This document shows positions 32,091-42,947 of a stretch of 64,000 nucleotides of DNA, piece after piece (the stretch's first letter is position 1; each line of letters starts with the position of its first letter). The notes under the pieces are model-generated. The model was not told the DNA's origin, searched no databases, and worked only from the letters and a program-made list of their open reading frames with translations. Origin of the DNA: Dactylonectria macrodidyma (lineage: Eukaryota; Ascomycota; Sordariomycetes; Hypocreales; Nectriaceae); contig JAGMUV010000010.1 in assembly GCA_020744425.1 (NCBI GenBank), positions 682,001 to 746,000 on the forward strand, written 5' to 3'. A program made the position numbers and the translations under genes.

Positions 32091-32838
32091 GCCACATAAC
32101 ACATTGTCAAGGAGGCTGAAGAAACTGCTGCATTATCATGTTGGTAATAGAGGGCTTGGGCCTGTGCTCCAGCCAGTAGGAGGTATAGCAAGATAGCGAC
32201 GGTGGCGTGGTAGGACACTTGCTTCATGCTGTGTTGTTTTGCACAATTCGTAATTGACTCGTGGGTATACACCATTGGACTAAACTCTAGGATTACCTAC
32301 GACCTCTAGGTAAATAGAGTCTTTCGTCCTTCCATCTCATAAATCGCAGACCTCAAAACGCTCGATGACTTTTTCCCAGCATACCTGAACATCACTCCGT
32401 CACACTCTCGCCTCCCAACGCATCTATCCCTTCCCCCAGTTAACTCCAACTCTCTCGGTCTGCTCCTTCCGTCGGCACACCGGAGCGCGATGGCTTCGTA
32501 TCTCTGAAATAGGCGTAGACATGTTAATCGGCAATACTTTTAGGACCCGAGCATATCCTTTGGAGGAACGCGGTTTACCCCACCCGGGACCAAGAGAGTA
32601 AAAAGAATGACGAATGGCGTGGGGACTAGGTACAGAAGGCGTCGGAGGGCTGCAACTACCTAAAAAAATTACGGAGCATCTGCTTCCGTCTTTTCAAGTC
32701 TTCAGCGCCATGCTGACTTGGTCGAAGGGGTATTAATGGGTAGGACTGAAGGATAGGGAAATGCTCGCTAATTAGCAGTTAGTTAACACAGTTACAATAT
32801 TCGTCACAATTCATATATACCAAACTTAGTTTCACAAA

Positions 32839-33913
32839 ATGGTTGGGATTAATTACATTTTTCTTTTGAGTGCCGGGTTTTCCAGCGTCATTGCCACTGC
32901 AGGGATGCTCGACACTCGGTCAATCCCCACCTCAGCCGGCCTCGATCTAAAGTATTTTGTGACCTTGTCAGTGGATCAGACACCCCCCGTTTATTTTCTT
33001 TAATCCCAAGTCTAACACGCAAACCAATGCAGTGGGAGCTCTACTACGCAGACAGGGTTTAACAGTAACGGCACACAGCCGTCACCGTCCCGACCTCTCG
33101 GCAATCCATCCTTGCCGGGATGGACTAGCAGTGGTGGCTTAAACTGGGTTGGCTTCGATATTACTGAATTCAATTCGAGCATCACCTTGTCTTACAACTT
33201 CGCGGTCGGTGGCGCCACTACTGACGCGGACTTGATCCCTCCCTACACGACCGGGATCCGTACCTTCGTGGATCAAGTCGTAGACTACAAGCAACTTGTG
33301 GCACGTGAATCTCCGGCATGGACAAGGGAGAACCTCCTCGTTGGTGTATGGATTGGGAACAACGATGTCGGCGGAACTTTTGGGAACCAAGACGCAGAGT
33401 CTCTCTACGCCAAGGTGTTGGACCGTTATTTTGAACAGCTGGAGATTCTTCATGCCTGCGGGGTTAACAATTTTGTTCTTCTCGCCGTCGGACGTAAGTC
33501 ACCATCAAGTTATCACTTGCTTCTGTCAGATCAACAATACTATCAAAATGCGGCTTGCTAACTTCTGGGCCTCAGCCCAGCACGAGACACCCCTGATGCG
33601 CGAGAAAACACCAGAGACCAACGCCAGGCTCGCCTGGGCGGTGGAGACGTATAACAACCTCATGCGTCGAAATTTGAAGGCCTTCAAGAAGCGCAACCGC
33701 AATGTAAAGGCTTGGATGGTAGTCACGGCCGCTGCCTATTATAGGGTCCTTAATAACCTGGCAGCGTTTGGTCTGCCAGACGCAACTTGCACGAACAAGG
33801 ATGGTGTAAGTTGTGCTTGGTGGGATAATTATCATCCAGGGATCGAGATTCACCACCAGTTAGGCATCGAGACTGCGCGAACAGTAGGCGCTCCGTGGTT
33901 TAGGGTCCCTTGA
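32839..33913 (+). CDS. Secreted SGNH/GDSL esterase (carbohydrate esterase CE16-like)
   Basis: Three exons (32839-32966, 33033-33493, 33576-33913) encode 308 aa. A hydrophobic N-terminus (INYIFLLSAGFSSVIATAG) is a likely signal peptide. Block I follows as VTFGSSTTQTGFNSNGTQPS; families of this type normally read FGDSYT, so Asp is replaced by Ser while the nucleophilic Ser position is kept. Block II Gly is in NFAVGGATT, block III is VWIGNNDVGGTF with the catalytic-site Asn, and block V is CAWWDNYHPG with the Asp-x-x-His pair. These are the blocks of fungal acetylesterases that remove acetyl groups from hemicellulose fragments. The first junction (AG at 33032) falls immediately before block I, so the GSS reading depends on it. 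The protein is otherwise complete and of the usual length. Confidence 0.85.
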
Positions 33914-36900
33914 GAGAGACGAATTAAATGCGGATATCGTCTGGAGGACTATTGAAGTATTAAGGCATAAATCTAAGGTGGTGAAGAAACTTTCTACTTG
34001 TATTTACAATACAGAGAGACTCGTAACGTCACTGCTCGGCTGGAATGATCATTTGGTATTAAGTTCACTGCCATGTTGTAATACTGATAGTTTTCTCAAG
34101 ATCTGTAAAGTTAAAACCCCCAATTTAGCGGAGAATATCAAACCGACCTAGATTTTGGAGAGCAGCATCGGGACTCTTGTCCTATTGAGCTCTATCAGTC
34201 GCAAAGGATCAGGTGAGTGGAAGCCCTCTGTGTCTCACTCAGTCTAGAGGCCTCGTCACTCAGGGGATGATATTTGTCGTTAGTTTTAGTCCGCTTAGCC
34301 CAAGCCATCATCTCTGCGAACTAGTCAAGCGTAGCTTCAACGGCCTCCTGAGCGAAGAACATTACTTAAGCCATGGAAGTCTAGTGTTGGTGACCTATTG
34401 GTGGAAATCACATATAGAATGCGCAAGTAGGCCTAGTGAGAATCTGCCAGCTTCGATACATGACCAACATGACTCGAATTATCATGATACTTATTATTCA
34501 CGGAGTCAAAGAACGTGTTCTAGACGTGCTTTCGACTTCGAATATCTCGCGGCGTTAAGAGAGGCACAGACATCCTTCTTCATCTTCCCAATGGCTCATT
34601 GGACGTGCGGACCCTGTTTTGAAACGATTGTTGCCGAGAATCCCATGAATCCATCAGGGCCAGCTGGCGTGGCGCGATGACGTTGTTCTGCCCCGGCAGC
34701 ATGAATAAAGCCAAGTGGGATATGAGAGACCTCATCACTGAATAGATTAAACTGACAACCATGCTCCCACACAGCACAGATTGACGGCTTGTTTGCCCGA
34801 ACTTGTGTATCCGGATATTTTGGCGGAGAAGATGCCCGCTGAGTTGCTGATATATGGGGCAATGACCTCCTTTAAGAAACGGGACAGGACGCCGGCTGTG
34901 TCTCTGACCAGACCCAAAGTTCTCCTTAATGTATTCGTACAAATTTACTGTTTCTCGCTTCAGGCTAGGTCTGAGTAGCGACCCGATCTATAGAATTGTT
35001 GTCAGTTGCTCTGATTGTAAGTACATGTGACCGTCTACTCCGGGAAACACCAATCAACGTATTTCAACATGGGTTTTGGCTGTCTCGAGGATTTTGAGCC
35101 GGGGAGGCCGTGACATCAGGCCTGCTCGAGAGTCATTTTAGATCCAGCACTGGCCAGGACATGTCTAATTTAAGAGGCTGAGGCAACAGAATAGAAATAT
35201 AGAATGGGGCGACTAGCTTCATTTATGACACCTATGCGCGGTGACTACAGGCTTAGATGAAGTGTGCAACCGCATCAATGCTGAAATAATGATGTTGGCA
35301 GCTAAGTGTCAAGTTGGAGATTGAAGGTGTGGAGTACATGGCAATATGAAATGGATATGCGATTAGTTGTAACACCTGCCTACTACGTCTGGATTTTACA
35401 ATTCCTTCTCTATCCATATCACGTGGTAAGTTGCTTAGTTGGTAGGTTTGCAAAGGTCATTTATGGCCCCCAAAAGATCCGTTCAGCGCACACAAATTGT
35501 ACGATATCACAAAACGTGAAACTGGCTCTCTGTCTTCTAAATCTTTGGCCCTTGGTCCCAGACTAGGGTTACCTCGTATAGTGGAGTCAGTGCCCTGCGC
35601 GTTCGAGACGGTCATAATTATATTTGGTTGTGAATCCAGCTTCTCCAGGCGATAATTGGCCTACGAAGTCTCATTAGGCTGGAACCTAGTAATTTTAAAT
35701 GTCTGCCTGAGTTTGGTGAACTTCATTGCCTTGTAGCTGCGTTGCGTTGGCTGCAAAGCTCAAAGATACCAAGATGCAAAGAAGTAAAGACCATGCTCTG
35801 ACATAAGAATCAATTTTGCGCCACGCACCCATAAAGTCACGACGAGGTCCCGCCGGGCTTGGCACACTACGTTCTGAGGCACTTGCTTGATTAGGTATTA
35901 TAACTTGAGTAGATGGTTAAGCTACCATCCACTGGCCTATATATGGTGAATGATCATCGATTCGTCGTTTTGTCTCTCCGTGTCAACGTCATTAGATGGA
36001 GGTGTATTGTGATTTGAGAGACTCCAATACCGTTGATCTTCCTTAGTCTTTGGAGATTCCCTACTCCCCGGCTTTTTGGGCCGCCTAGCAGCATATATTT
36101 ATCTTGATTTAAGCTTCCTAGCTCGCTGGAGATCGAAAGGCTTGATCTTAGGTAACTGAAAATATTGGGTCTTGAAGATGCTTAAAATGAAAAAAAAAGG
36201 GTATATTTTTTTTCGACTTCGTAGCAGCTGCAACTCGCCCTTGATGGAGCGGACAGCCAACTTAGAAGTGTCTGCCTGGCGGTGCTCAGGCATCAACCAA
36301 CCATTCATTCATCCCTTGCATCAACTATTCACCCCTTGCATCAATTGGAACCTTAGCCTAATTTGGTATCGCTGATATTGGCATTTATTTTGTCTCATTT
36401 CTTATACCTTTACCTAGACATTATGGAATAGCTATCAGAAACACGACGAATTGTATAATATGACATATTCTTGCAGTCATTGTGTGTAACTTAGTTATTG
36501 TTTACAGCAGGTGATCAATGTAATGCCTGCAACGAAAGCCGACCCTCATACTGAAATAGTCAGAGGCTAACTTTGATACCCCTCTCATCATCCCGAGAAA
36601 GCGGCTGTGTGCTATTTAAAAGTTCCACGTAGAGAGAGCTTCATATAATAAGGAACAGGAAACTGAAGTGTTAGTCGAAAACTGTTGACATGAGCCTGGT
36701 CAGCTCATGCATACTAAATACAGCAGTCTACGGTCGGACTAAGCCTTGAAGAATGCAGCATACGAGGAGGCACTTTGAACTCTTTGAGGACTGACCGTCT
36801 GGCCGCAGCGCGAAAATTCACCTTTTCGGCAATGCTGAGAGTGGCTAGATGAGCTAGAGTAGAGAAGGCTGTATGTAGGGTCAGCTACTTTCCGTCTTTA

Positions 36901-37568
36901 CATGCTTTATCAATCCTTGTTGACATCTCGGAGCTTGGCATCACAGTTGGAGAGCCATGGGTCACTCGAGAGCTTGCGGGCGCCGACCAAAATCATCCAC
37001 CACATGCGAGGAATGAGCTAATTATACTGACCTATGGAAAGTTCAGTTTTGTGATGAGTGAAACTATATCATTATCTGCTTGGGATTGACAGCAACTTGC
37101 AACCTTTCATATTTTACTATATGTCATCCGGTCTAAGGAGAAGTGGCTTAGCTTTATCTAGCCCGGGCCTCAGTACTGGCTTGAATGTGGAAAATTTATC
37201 TGTCAGACATGTATGGAAGAGTTCCATCCTCGAACCGAGCCCGATCCACTGGTCATTAAACACTAAGATTTACATGTATATGCTGATTTAATGTGATCCG
37301 GATCTCATAAGTCCTGAGCTTGCCAGAGTCAGAGCTTTCAACATAGAACATAAATTCAAACAAGTCAAATTTGCCAATCGTTGCGTTAGATACGCTTTGG
37401 CATCATCAAAAACCAGATTCAAAAAGCGCCATATGAAGCCGTGTTCTATGTTTAAGTATATGCTAATCAACACTTGATCGGAGTCACCCCGAGCTCAGTC
37501 CACTATATGTATTGGACAGACAAGTAACCAGATGTCACTTATTATGTCCATAGCCTTCCCAAACGCAT
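33914..37568. other. 3.7-kb gene-poor region
   Basis: Stops are dense almost throughout. A 155-codon plus frame (34213-34680) and a 120-codon minus frame (34580-34942) overlap and show no motif. The only recognisable item is the conserved 70-codon repeat at 36099-36308. A direct repeat of CACCCCTTGCATCAA-like sequence lies near 36310-36350. Confidence 0.35.
36099..36308 (-). repeat. Dispersed conserved short coding repeat, copy 1
   Basis: A 70-codon minus-strand frame contains LAVRSIKGELQLLRSRKK followed by FFFILSIFKTQYF. A second copy, on the plus strand at 54367-54585, reads LAARSIKGEFPLPRNENN and then FLYNLNIFKTMW. Similarity at both protein and DNA level shows common descent. It could be a fragment of a mobile element or of a multi-copy gene. 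Identity unknown. Confidence 0.45.
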
Positions 37569-38670
37569 TCATTCCTCCGCAGACTTTAAATCAATTTCGT
37601 GGCCAACCTCTGTTGTCTCAAGGGCCGGCTTGTGTGACGGCGAGCTGCCAACAAGAGATTTGAGTCCGGGAAGGGCGACAACGGTAAGAGCGAGCGTGAT
37701 CTCGACCATGCTAAGGGGGTCTACGGCACCATACAGTTAGCTACAGATCCTGCTCTCACAAGCTTCCTGTCACCGGCACTCAAAGGGGGGGGCTCAACGT
37801 ACAAACGAGGTTTTCTTGCCCTGTGCCGATTTTGAGACAGGCAAAGCGAACGACGGTGCTGAAGATAGTCAAGGTACCGAGGACGAAGGTGAGGATGAGG
37901 CCCTTGGATGGCTTCAGAACACCCTGGATCAACAGAATGGCCGGAAGGGCGTAAACTAGGAAAACACATTTGTCAACTCAAGGCCCACATCTGTCCAAAG
38001 AGCGTTCCTTACCAGCCAGATAACAGGCCAAGTTCAGAGTGAAGTTAAGGATGAAAGGCTCAGGAGCATAGAAGACGCTGCAGGCGCCGTCCTCCTGCGA
38101 CCACTGTACGGAGACGTTCTTGCCGCAGAAGAAGGTGTCATCCCAGAGAATGGCCGTGTAGGACGCGCACACGAAGGCAGTGATGCCGTAGAGGACCCTT
38201 CGCATGCCCAGACTGATATCGGGGAGGAAGTAGCCCCAGTAGAAGGCCAGCATACTCAGCTTGGGGAAGACCATGCCGACATCGTAGAAGTAGTTGGAGG
38301 CGAAAGATATCTTGCAGAGTCAACAGTGTGTTCCTAACAGATGGTTGTGTGGTCGAGCGGAGGGGATGTACTGCATACCTTGGAGAGCTTGACAGACGGC
38401 GCCCACTCGTCCAGGACACCCATCTGATAGGTCAAGGTATCGCAAATGATGAGGCCGAGGGCATCGACGGCTGATATGACGAGGAGCCAGTCGGACCAGT
38501 CGAGTTTCTGGCGCAGGCGGAAGAGGCGCGTGTAGACGCGAAGGGCGACGAAGACGTAGGCGACGGCAAGCAGAATCCATTCGGATATCTGGCCATAGTG
38601 AGCAGGGAGAGGCAGTCTTTCAAAGTGGGCAGCTTACCATGCAGTCATCGCCGTCGATAAAGTACGACAT
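37569..38670 (-). CDS. Fungal rhodopsin-domain integral membrane protein (1)
   Basis: Five exons (38638-38670, 38379-38588, 38013-38310, 37803-37955, 37569-37720) join in phase into 281 aa. The first exon is only 11 codons (MSYFIDGDDCM). The protein is a string of hydrophobic helices with the segments usual in the fungal rhodopsin-domain (PTH11-like) family: LRVYTRLFRLRQKLDWSDWL, then FPKLSMLAFYWGYF, FILNFTLNLACYLAVYALPA and the last helix MVEITLALTVVALPG. The usual length is near 350 aa, so this one is somewhat short; the extended extracellular N-terminus is nearly absent. Possible seven-helix membrane protein at the plasma membrane; the ligand, if any, is unknown. It has a same-strand paralogue at 39789-41065. 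The final two exons are split at the same place in both genes. Confidence 0.8.
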
Positions 38671-39788
38671 GGTGTTGAAGCGTCTCTAGGTTAGGACAGT
38701 TCAGGCACGGGTTGTGGTTGTCAGTGTGTTAGTACCTAAAGACCCAGAGTTATATACCACCGCAACGGGCGCAGAAGACACTTAACCGACCCCAAGGAGA
38801 TTACGTATCAACAAGGTCTTTTCTTCACCAGCGCCGAGCCGGGTACAGGCAGGGATCCTTGCTGCACTCGGGCTCGTCTTGGAGTCCGTAGATTCACGAA
38901 AACCAAGCGGGTCGCTTAACCTGAACTGCTGCGTACGCCCCATTTTGCCGTTGCTTTTTTCTTCGGTATTTGCCGGGATGTTTGCCAACAGCCCTGCAAC
39001 AGCAAGGCCACAATGCATAGAAGGGTCAGTCCACTGTAGTAACAGGCCCTGGATAGATCAAGGGAACCTGGGCCTTGCATAAGTGTGCTTCTTAAGGGGC
39101 GTTGGGGTCGGACAGGGGGCGCGGAGGTAGCATCCGGATGTTTTAACCATGTGTTTTCCCGGTCCTGTTGGTCCAACGTTTGCTTCGAGTGCACACCAAA
39201 ACTGTATGAAATTCCGGTGACATACAACCTGTGCCGCTGAGCTGCGTCAACCGCCACCGGTTACTGTGCAGGCTTTTCAGGGTACTTATGGTATCACTAT
39301 CTGCTCAATTTTCTTTTTTTTTCTTTTCCAGTGGGGTGTTGCAACTACAGCCATCGGCCCAGTTCTTGTCCCTACGGACTGTACCGTCTTTGGTAAATCT
39401 CGTCATGTCGTCTCAGATGCCTGCTGCGTGCTGGGATGTGTTACGAATGTCCAAATCGTGCTGCATTATGCACACGAATCCAACTTCTTTTAGATCTTAT
39501 TTCATCAGGGGTCTAAAACAACTTGGCTGCCTTGTACGCAATTGTGTATGCCTGCACTTCGAGTACCAAAAGTGATGAAGCCAACTCTCGCACACTTCCT
39601 GTGAATAGCCCAACTGTTGTCAGCCATGGCAGCAACGGGCGTTACTATACTATTTCCACTTACTCTATGTAATGCGAGTTCTATTTTCCATCTACACAAA
39701 GGTCTCCTCTAGTGTAGCTGATGTATCCTTGCTCAGATCCCCCAGAAATGCACAAAATGGCACCGTCACACTCGGCTTCGGCCCAATG
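38671..39788. other. Spacer between the two rhodopsin-domain genes
   Basis: This is upstream DNA of the first gene and downstream DNA of the second. No coding frame is convincing. A T-rich stretch occurs near 39305-39330. Confidence 0.35.
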
Positions 39789-41065
39789 TCAAGCCATGTC
39801 CTCGCGTCGCACAGACGTTATGCTGAGACGCTGCGTCTTGTAAATGGCATCTGCTCGCCGCATGTTATGTAGTTCCACCTCGCTGCCAGACTCCTCGACG
39901 GTTGTGGCCCTCGTACCGGTAACGTACGTATCCCGTCCGGACGACAACTTGATGTGGCTCGTCCCCGGGCCATGGCCATATGCATTGTACGTCTTACTTC
40001 GAGAGGTATTGGTATTGGCTGATATGCCGCGTTTCGAGGTGCTGGGCTCGCCCCGGCGGAGGAGCGACTTAAGGGCGGGTAAGCAGACCACTACTATGGC
40101 GGCAACCATTTCTACCATGGACAAGACGTCTGGCTCTGGTCAGCTTGCGGGTGTCGAAGCTCTGGAGGTATGCTACAGCAACGTACAAACATTGGTCCAT
40201 GCGTGTATAGCCTGTAGCGTGGCAAACCGAACCACGCTGGCGCATACCGTGATGAGACCCAAAGAGAAGGTGGCTACAAGACCGATCATATACCGCCTGT
40301 TGATTCGGAGGTCACGTAGGAGAAAGAAAGGGATGGAGAAGACTGATCTCGTGTCAGCTGCCAGCAACTCAGGAACCCAGCTCAAGCCAATAGGGTCGGC
40401 AACATACTCAACAGATCAGCCGTCATGTTCAATGCCCAGTCAATTCGTGTAATATCCATTGAGGTAAAGCTACTGCATGATCCCTCGGGATCCCAGTTGA
40501 CAGGTACGTTGGAGCCGCACCAAAAGGTGTCGACAAAGCAAGTCGTGATTGCAAAAAGCACCGTGATGCCCGTCGTGGCATGAAGAAACTTGCGGAGCTT
40601 TGGCATCGTCGGAGGGATCAGCCGGTAATAAAAGGCTAGTAGGGCTAGCTTGGGGAAATAAATGCCCGTGTCGTAAAAGTAGTTGCCGGCAAAGGCGATC
40701 TTCATACTGGCAATTTCGTCTGCCACTGGCGTCGGTGGTGCATCGGGATCGTACTCGTCCATGCCACCGAGGTTGTATGTCATGGTGTCGGTCGCTAACA
40801 GAGCCACTGCATCGAGAACCGAGGCGACGAGCAGCCAGTCGCTGACAGTGAGCCGTGTTCGCTGAAGTACTAGCCGGAGGAACAGACGCAACGACGTCAG
40901 AATGACGGCGAGAGTCAGAAGTGTGGCCTCGACGGGCTGAGAGATGCTGCCGCGTCAGTCTCGGGACTGCAACAGGTGTAGTAGGCGGCTCATGTTTGTC
41001 GAGTATTGCACCAGAGCAAGCAAGTTACGTACCACGACCGCTGCTTTATCAATTCCACCTGACAT
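39789..41065 (-). CDS. Fungal rhodopsin-domain integral membrane protein (2)
   Basis: Four exons (41033-41065, 40408-40936, 40187-40357, 39789-40129) give 357 aa. The start is the ATG at 41065 with an 11-codon first exon, as in the neighbour. Recognisable blocks are LRLFLRLVLQRTRLTVSDWL, FYDTGIYFPKLALLAFYYRL, then FFLLRDLRINRRYMIGLVAT and the last helix MVEMVAAIVVVCLPALKSLL. The C-terminal 85 residues are hydrophilic, rich in Ser, Thr and Arg, and would be the cytoplasmic tail. Length is normal for the family. The intron before the last helix uses the same donor context (GTTT followed by GTACGTTG) as the neighbour. The third exon starts at the acceptor GGCAG, which gives an unusual TDTRS insertion, so that junction is less sure. 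Confidence 0.8.
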
Positions 41066-42947
41066 GGTGATGCGGGCGAAGAGCTTATGAAAAGAAGAAC
41101 ATCCAGGCGTTGTTTGTCGTGGAGCAACACTCCTAATGAAGGCTGGCCATGTTGCTCGTGCCCGGTCCAGCTGTCAGAAGCAATATGTTATATGGGAACC
41201 TGTATCAGGTACGGAACAGATCGCATCAGGTACGGAATAGACGGATGGCGTATTTGCTTCTTTGCCAAAATTCAAATTGCTTTATGCAGTTAGTTCTGCA
41301 TCAGCATTGCAATGCTCCTCCAACGGTGGGCCGGCATGCGCTCGTGTTGGCTGCAGCATCAGCAGCAAGGGTGTATGCAGGGAGGGAGTCGGGGATTCGC
41401 GGCTCGCAGATAGGATGGCATGATGCTAGAGAATTTCTGCATGACGAGTGACACTTTCCCTGCTGCTTTGTCTTGTAGTGGTTGTTGCGTTCTTTTGAGA
41501 GGTACTAGAGGTGTTTCAAAGCTAGACACGCAGCTCTTGGACACAGATCCATCCGTCGGCAGAGTTCTGAGGAGAGAAGTGGGACAGCACCTAAACAGCG
41601 AATGCTTTCTTCTTTTCGCTCCCATCGCGCTCACATCAACCAGACTGGGCTTATCAGTATTGAACCAACATGCTGTGGCATATTGCAGCATGGAGGAATC
41701 GCAACGTGGCCACCCTACTATGTCTCATCAAAGGATCGGATAAACGGACCGGGACAGCGGCAGCCACAGCCTGAAAGCACCCGACCAGGCTTTGAAACAT
41801 ATGTATGGCTTTGATGATCGGCCCGTTAAATTAAAATCCAGGAAGCGTACTAAGTCGGCTTTTTACTAGTCGAGAGACGTGCCCAAAGGAGACCGCAAAG
41901 AAAAAAATAGCCGAAGTCAGTCCTTGCGAACAAACTCGTTGGTGACGCGGGCCGATTGATCTAGTCCGGCTAGCCTTCCGTACGACAAGCTTTGGATGCA
42001 TAAGTTCCAACTTAAATAGATGGAATGAGAAATCATTCTCCTCAGCAAGATTCCCATCTAGTACTTTGACATTGAACCAGATCTAGGGTAACCATTCAGC
42101 AGCTCTTACCACTAGAGCAGCTACAATGTCGCCAAACATGTTCCTTTTATTTGCTGCCGTAAAAACAGGACGTAGACGATCTTAAATGCTCTTGAAGTGA
42201 TATCATTTACCTTGAAATGCTTGGCCAGTCTACCAAAACTATAGAAGCCGCAACTGTTTCCACTCGCTACATCTCTGCCTCATCTCTGCAAACCACCCTG
42301 ATGCGGTCTGTGTTTCTCGCTTCCATAACCACGGCTGCCCACCTTAAGCGCTATTGGCCCTATTTCATTCTTCCCTGCTCAATGGCTTTTCAAACTTCTC
42401 CCACTTGTAATTCGTCCTGTTCTTCTCAGTGACTTGTAGCACGTCGATGATATAGCACAGAGCCTTGGTGAAAGAGGACGGCTTTGCTCGTAGAAACAAG
42501 AATGACCGAACATTGCTGAATTGGCTCATTGGTGGACGATGGTACATCTACATACGGTGGCTGCGGGCTTATCAGGGCACTGTTGGCCGCTTTTGGCTAT
42601 GACGTTGAGCTGATCTGGTAGCTGTCTCATTTCTTCTACCGTTTGCTGCCGTACCTGCATAACCTACTCCTTCATATTCTTCTGTTGGCTCATTTGGGTC
42701 GGCGTTTCCTAGAGCATGGTCCGGAGCATCATCTTAATTAGTGACTTGTCATCTCTAACGCTCTCTCCATAGCCTGGAGCCCCTCGACCGCGTTGCCATA
42801 AGAACGTCAAGAATGTGAACAGTATCGTAAACTAAGCAAGCTGCGTTCTGTGTGCTTAGAAAGTAGCTCTCACAGCGCTTGCTACTGAGACGGTAATCCA
42901 AATAACTGTAAGAAGCCCCAGCTTAGGGGGGCAGAACCTAACTCTGG
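41066..42947. other. Intergenic, nothing recognised
   Basis: A 107-codon plus frame (41420-41743) and an opposing 110-codon minus frame overlap and lack motifs. A tRNA-like D-arm near 42085-42125 was examined and rejected as a tRNA gene. Confidence 0.35.

Noticed and set aside
34213..34942. Overlapping 155- and 120-codon frames on opposite strands
   Set aside because: No motif, no splice pattern and mutual overlap; chance frames are as likely.
42070..42130. tRNA-like segment on the minus strand (GCTCTAGTGGTAAGAGC D-arm and a GGTTCAA word)
   Set aside because: The D-arm pairs, but no anticodon stem, T-stem or acceptor stem can be formed around it.
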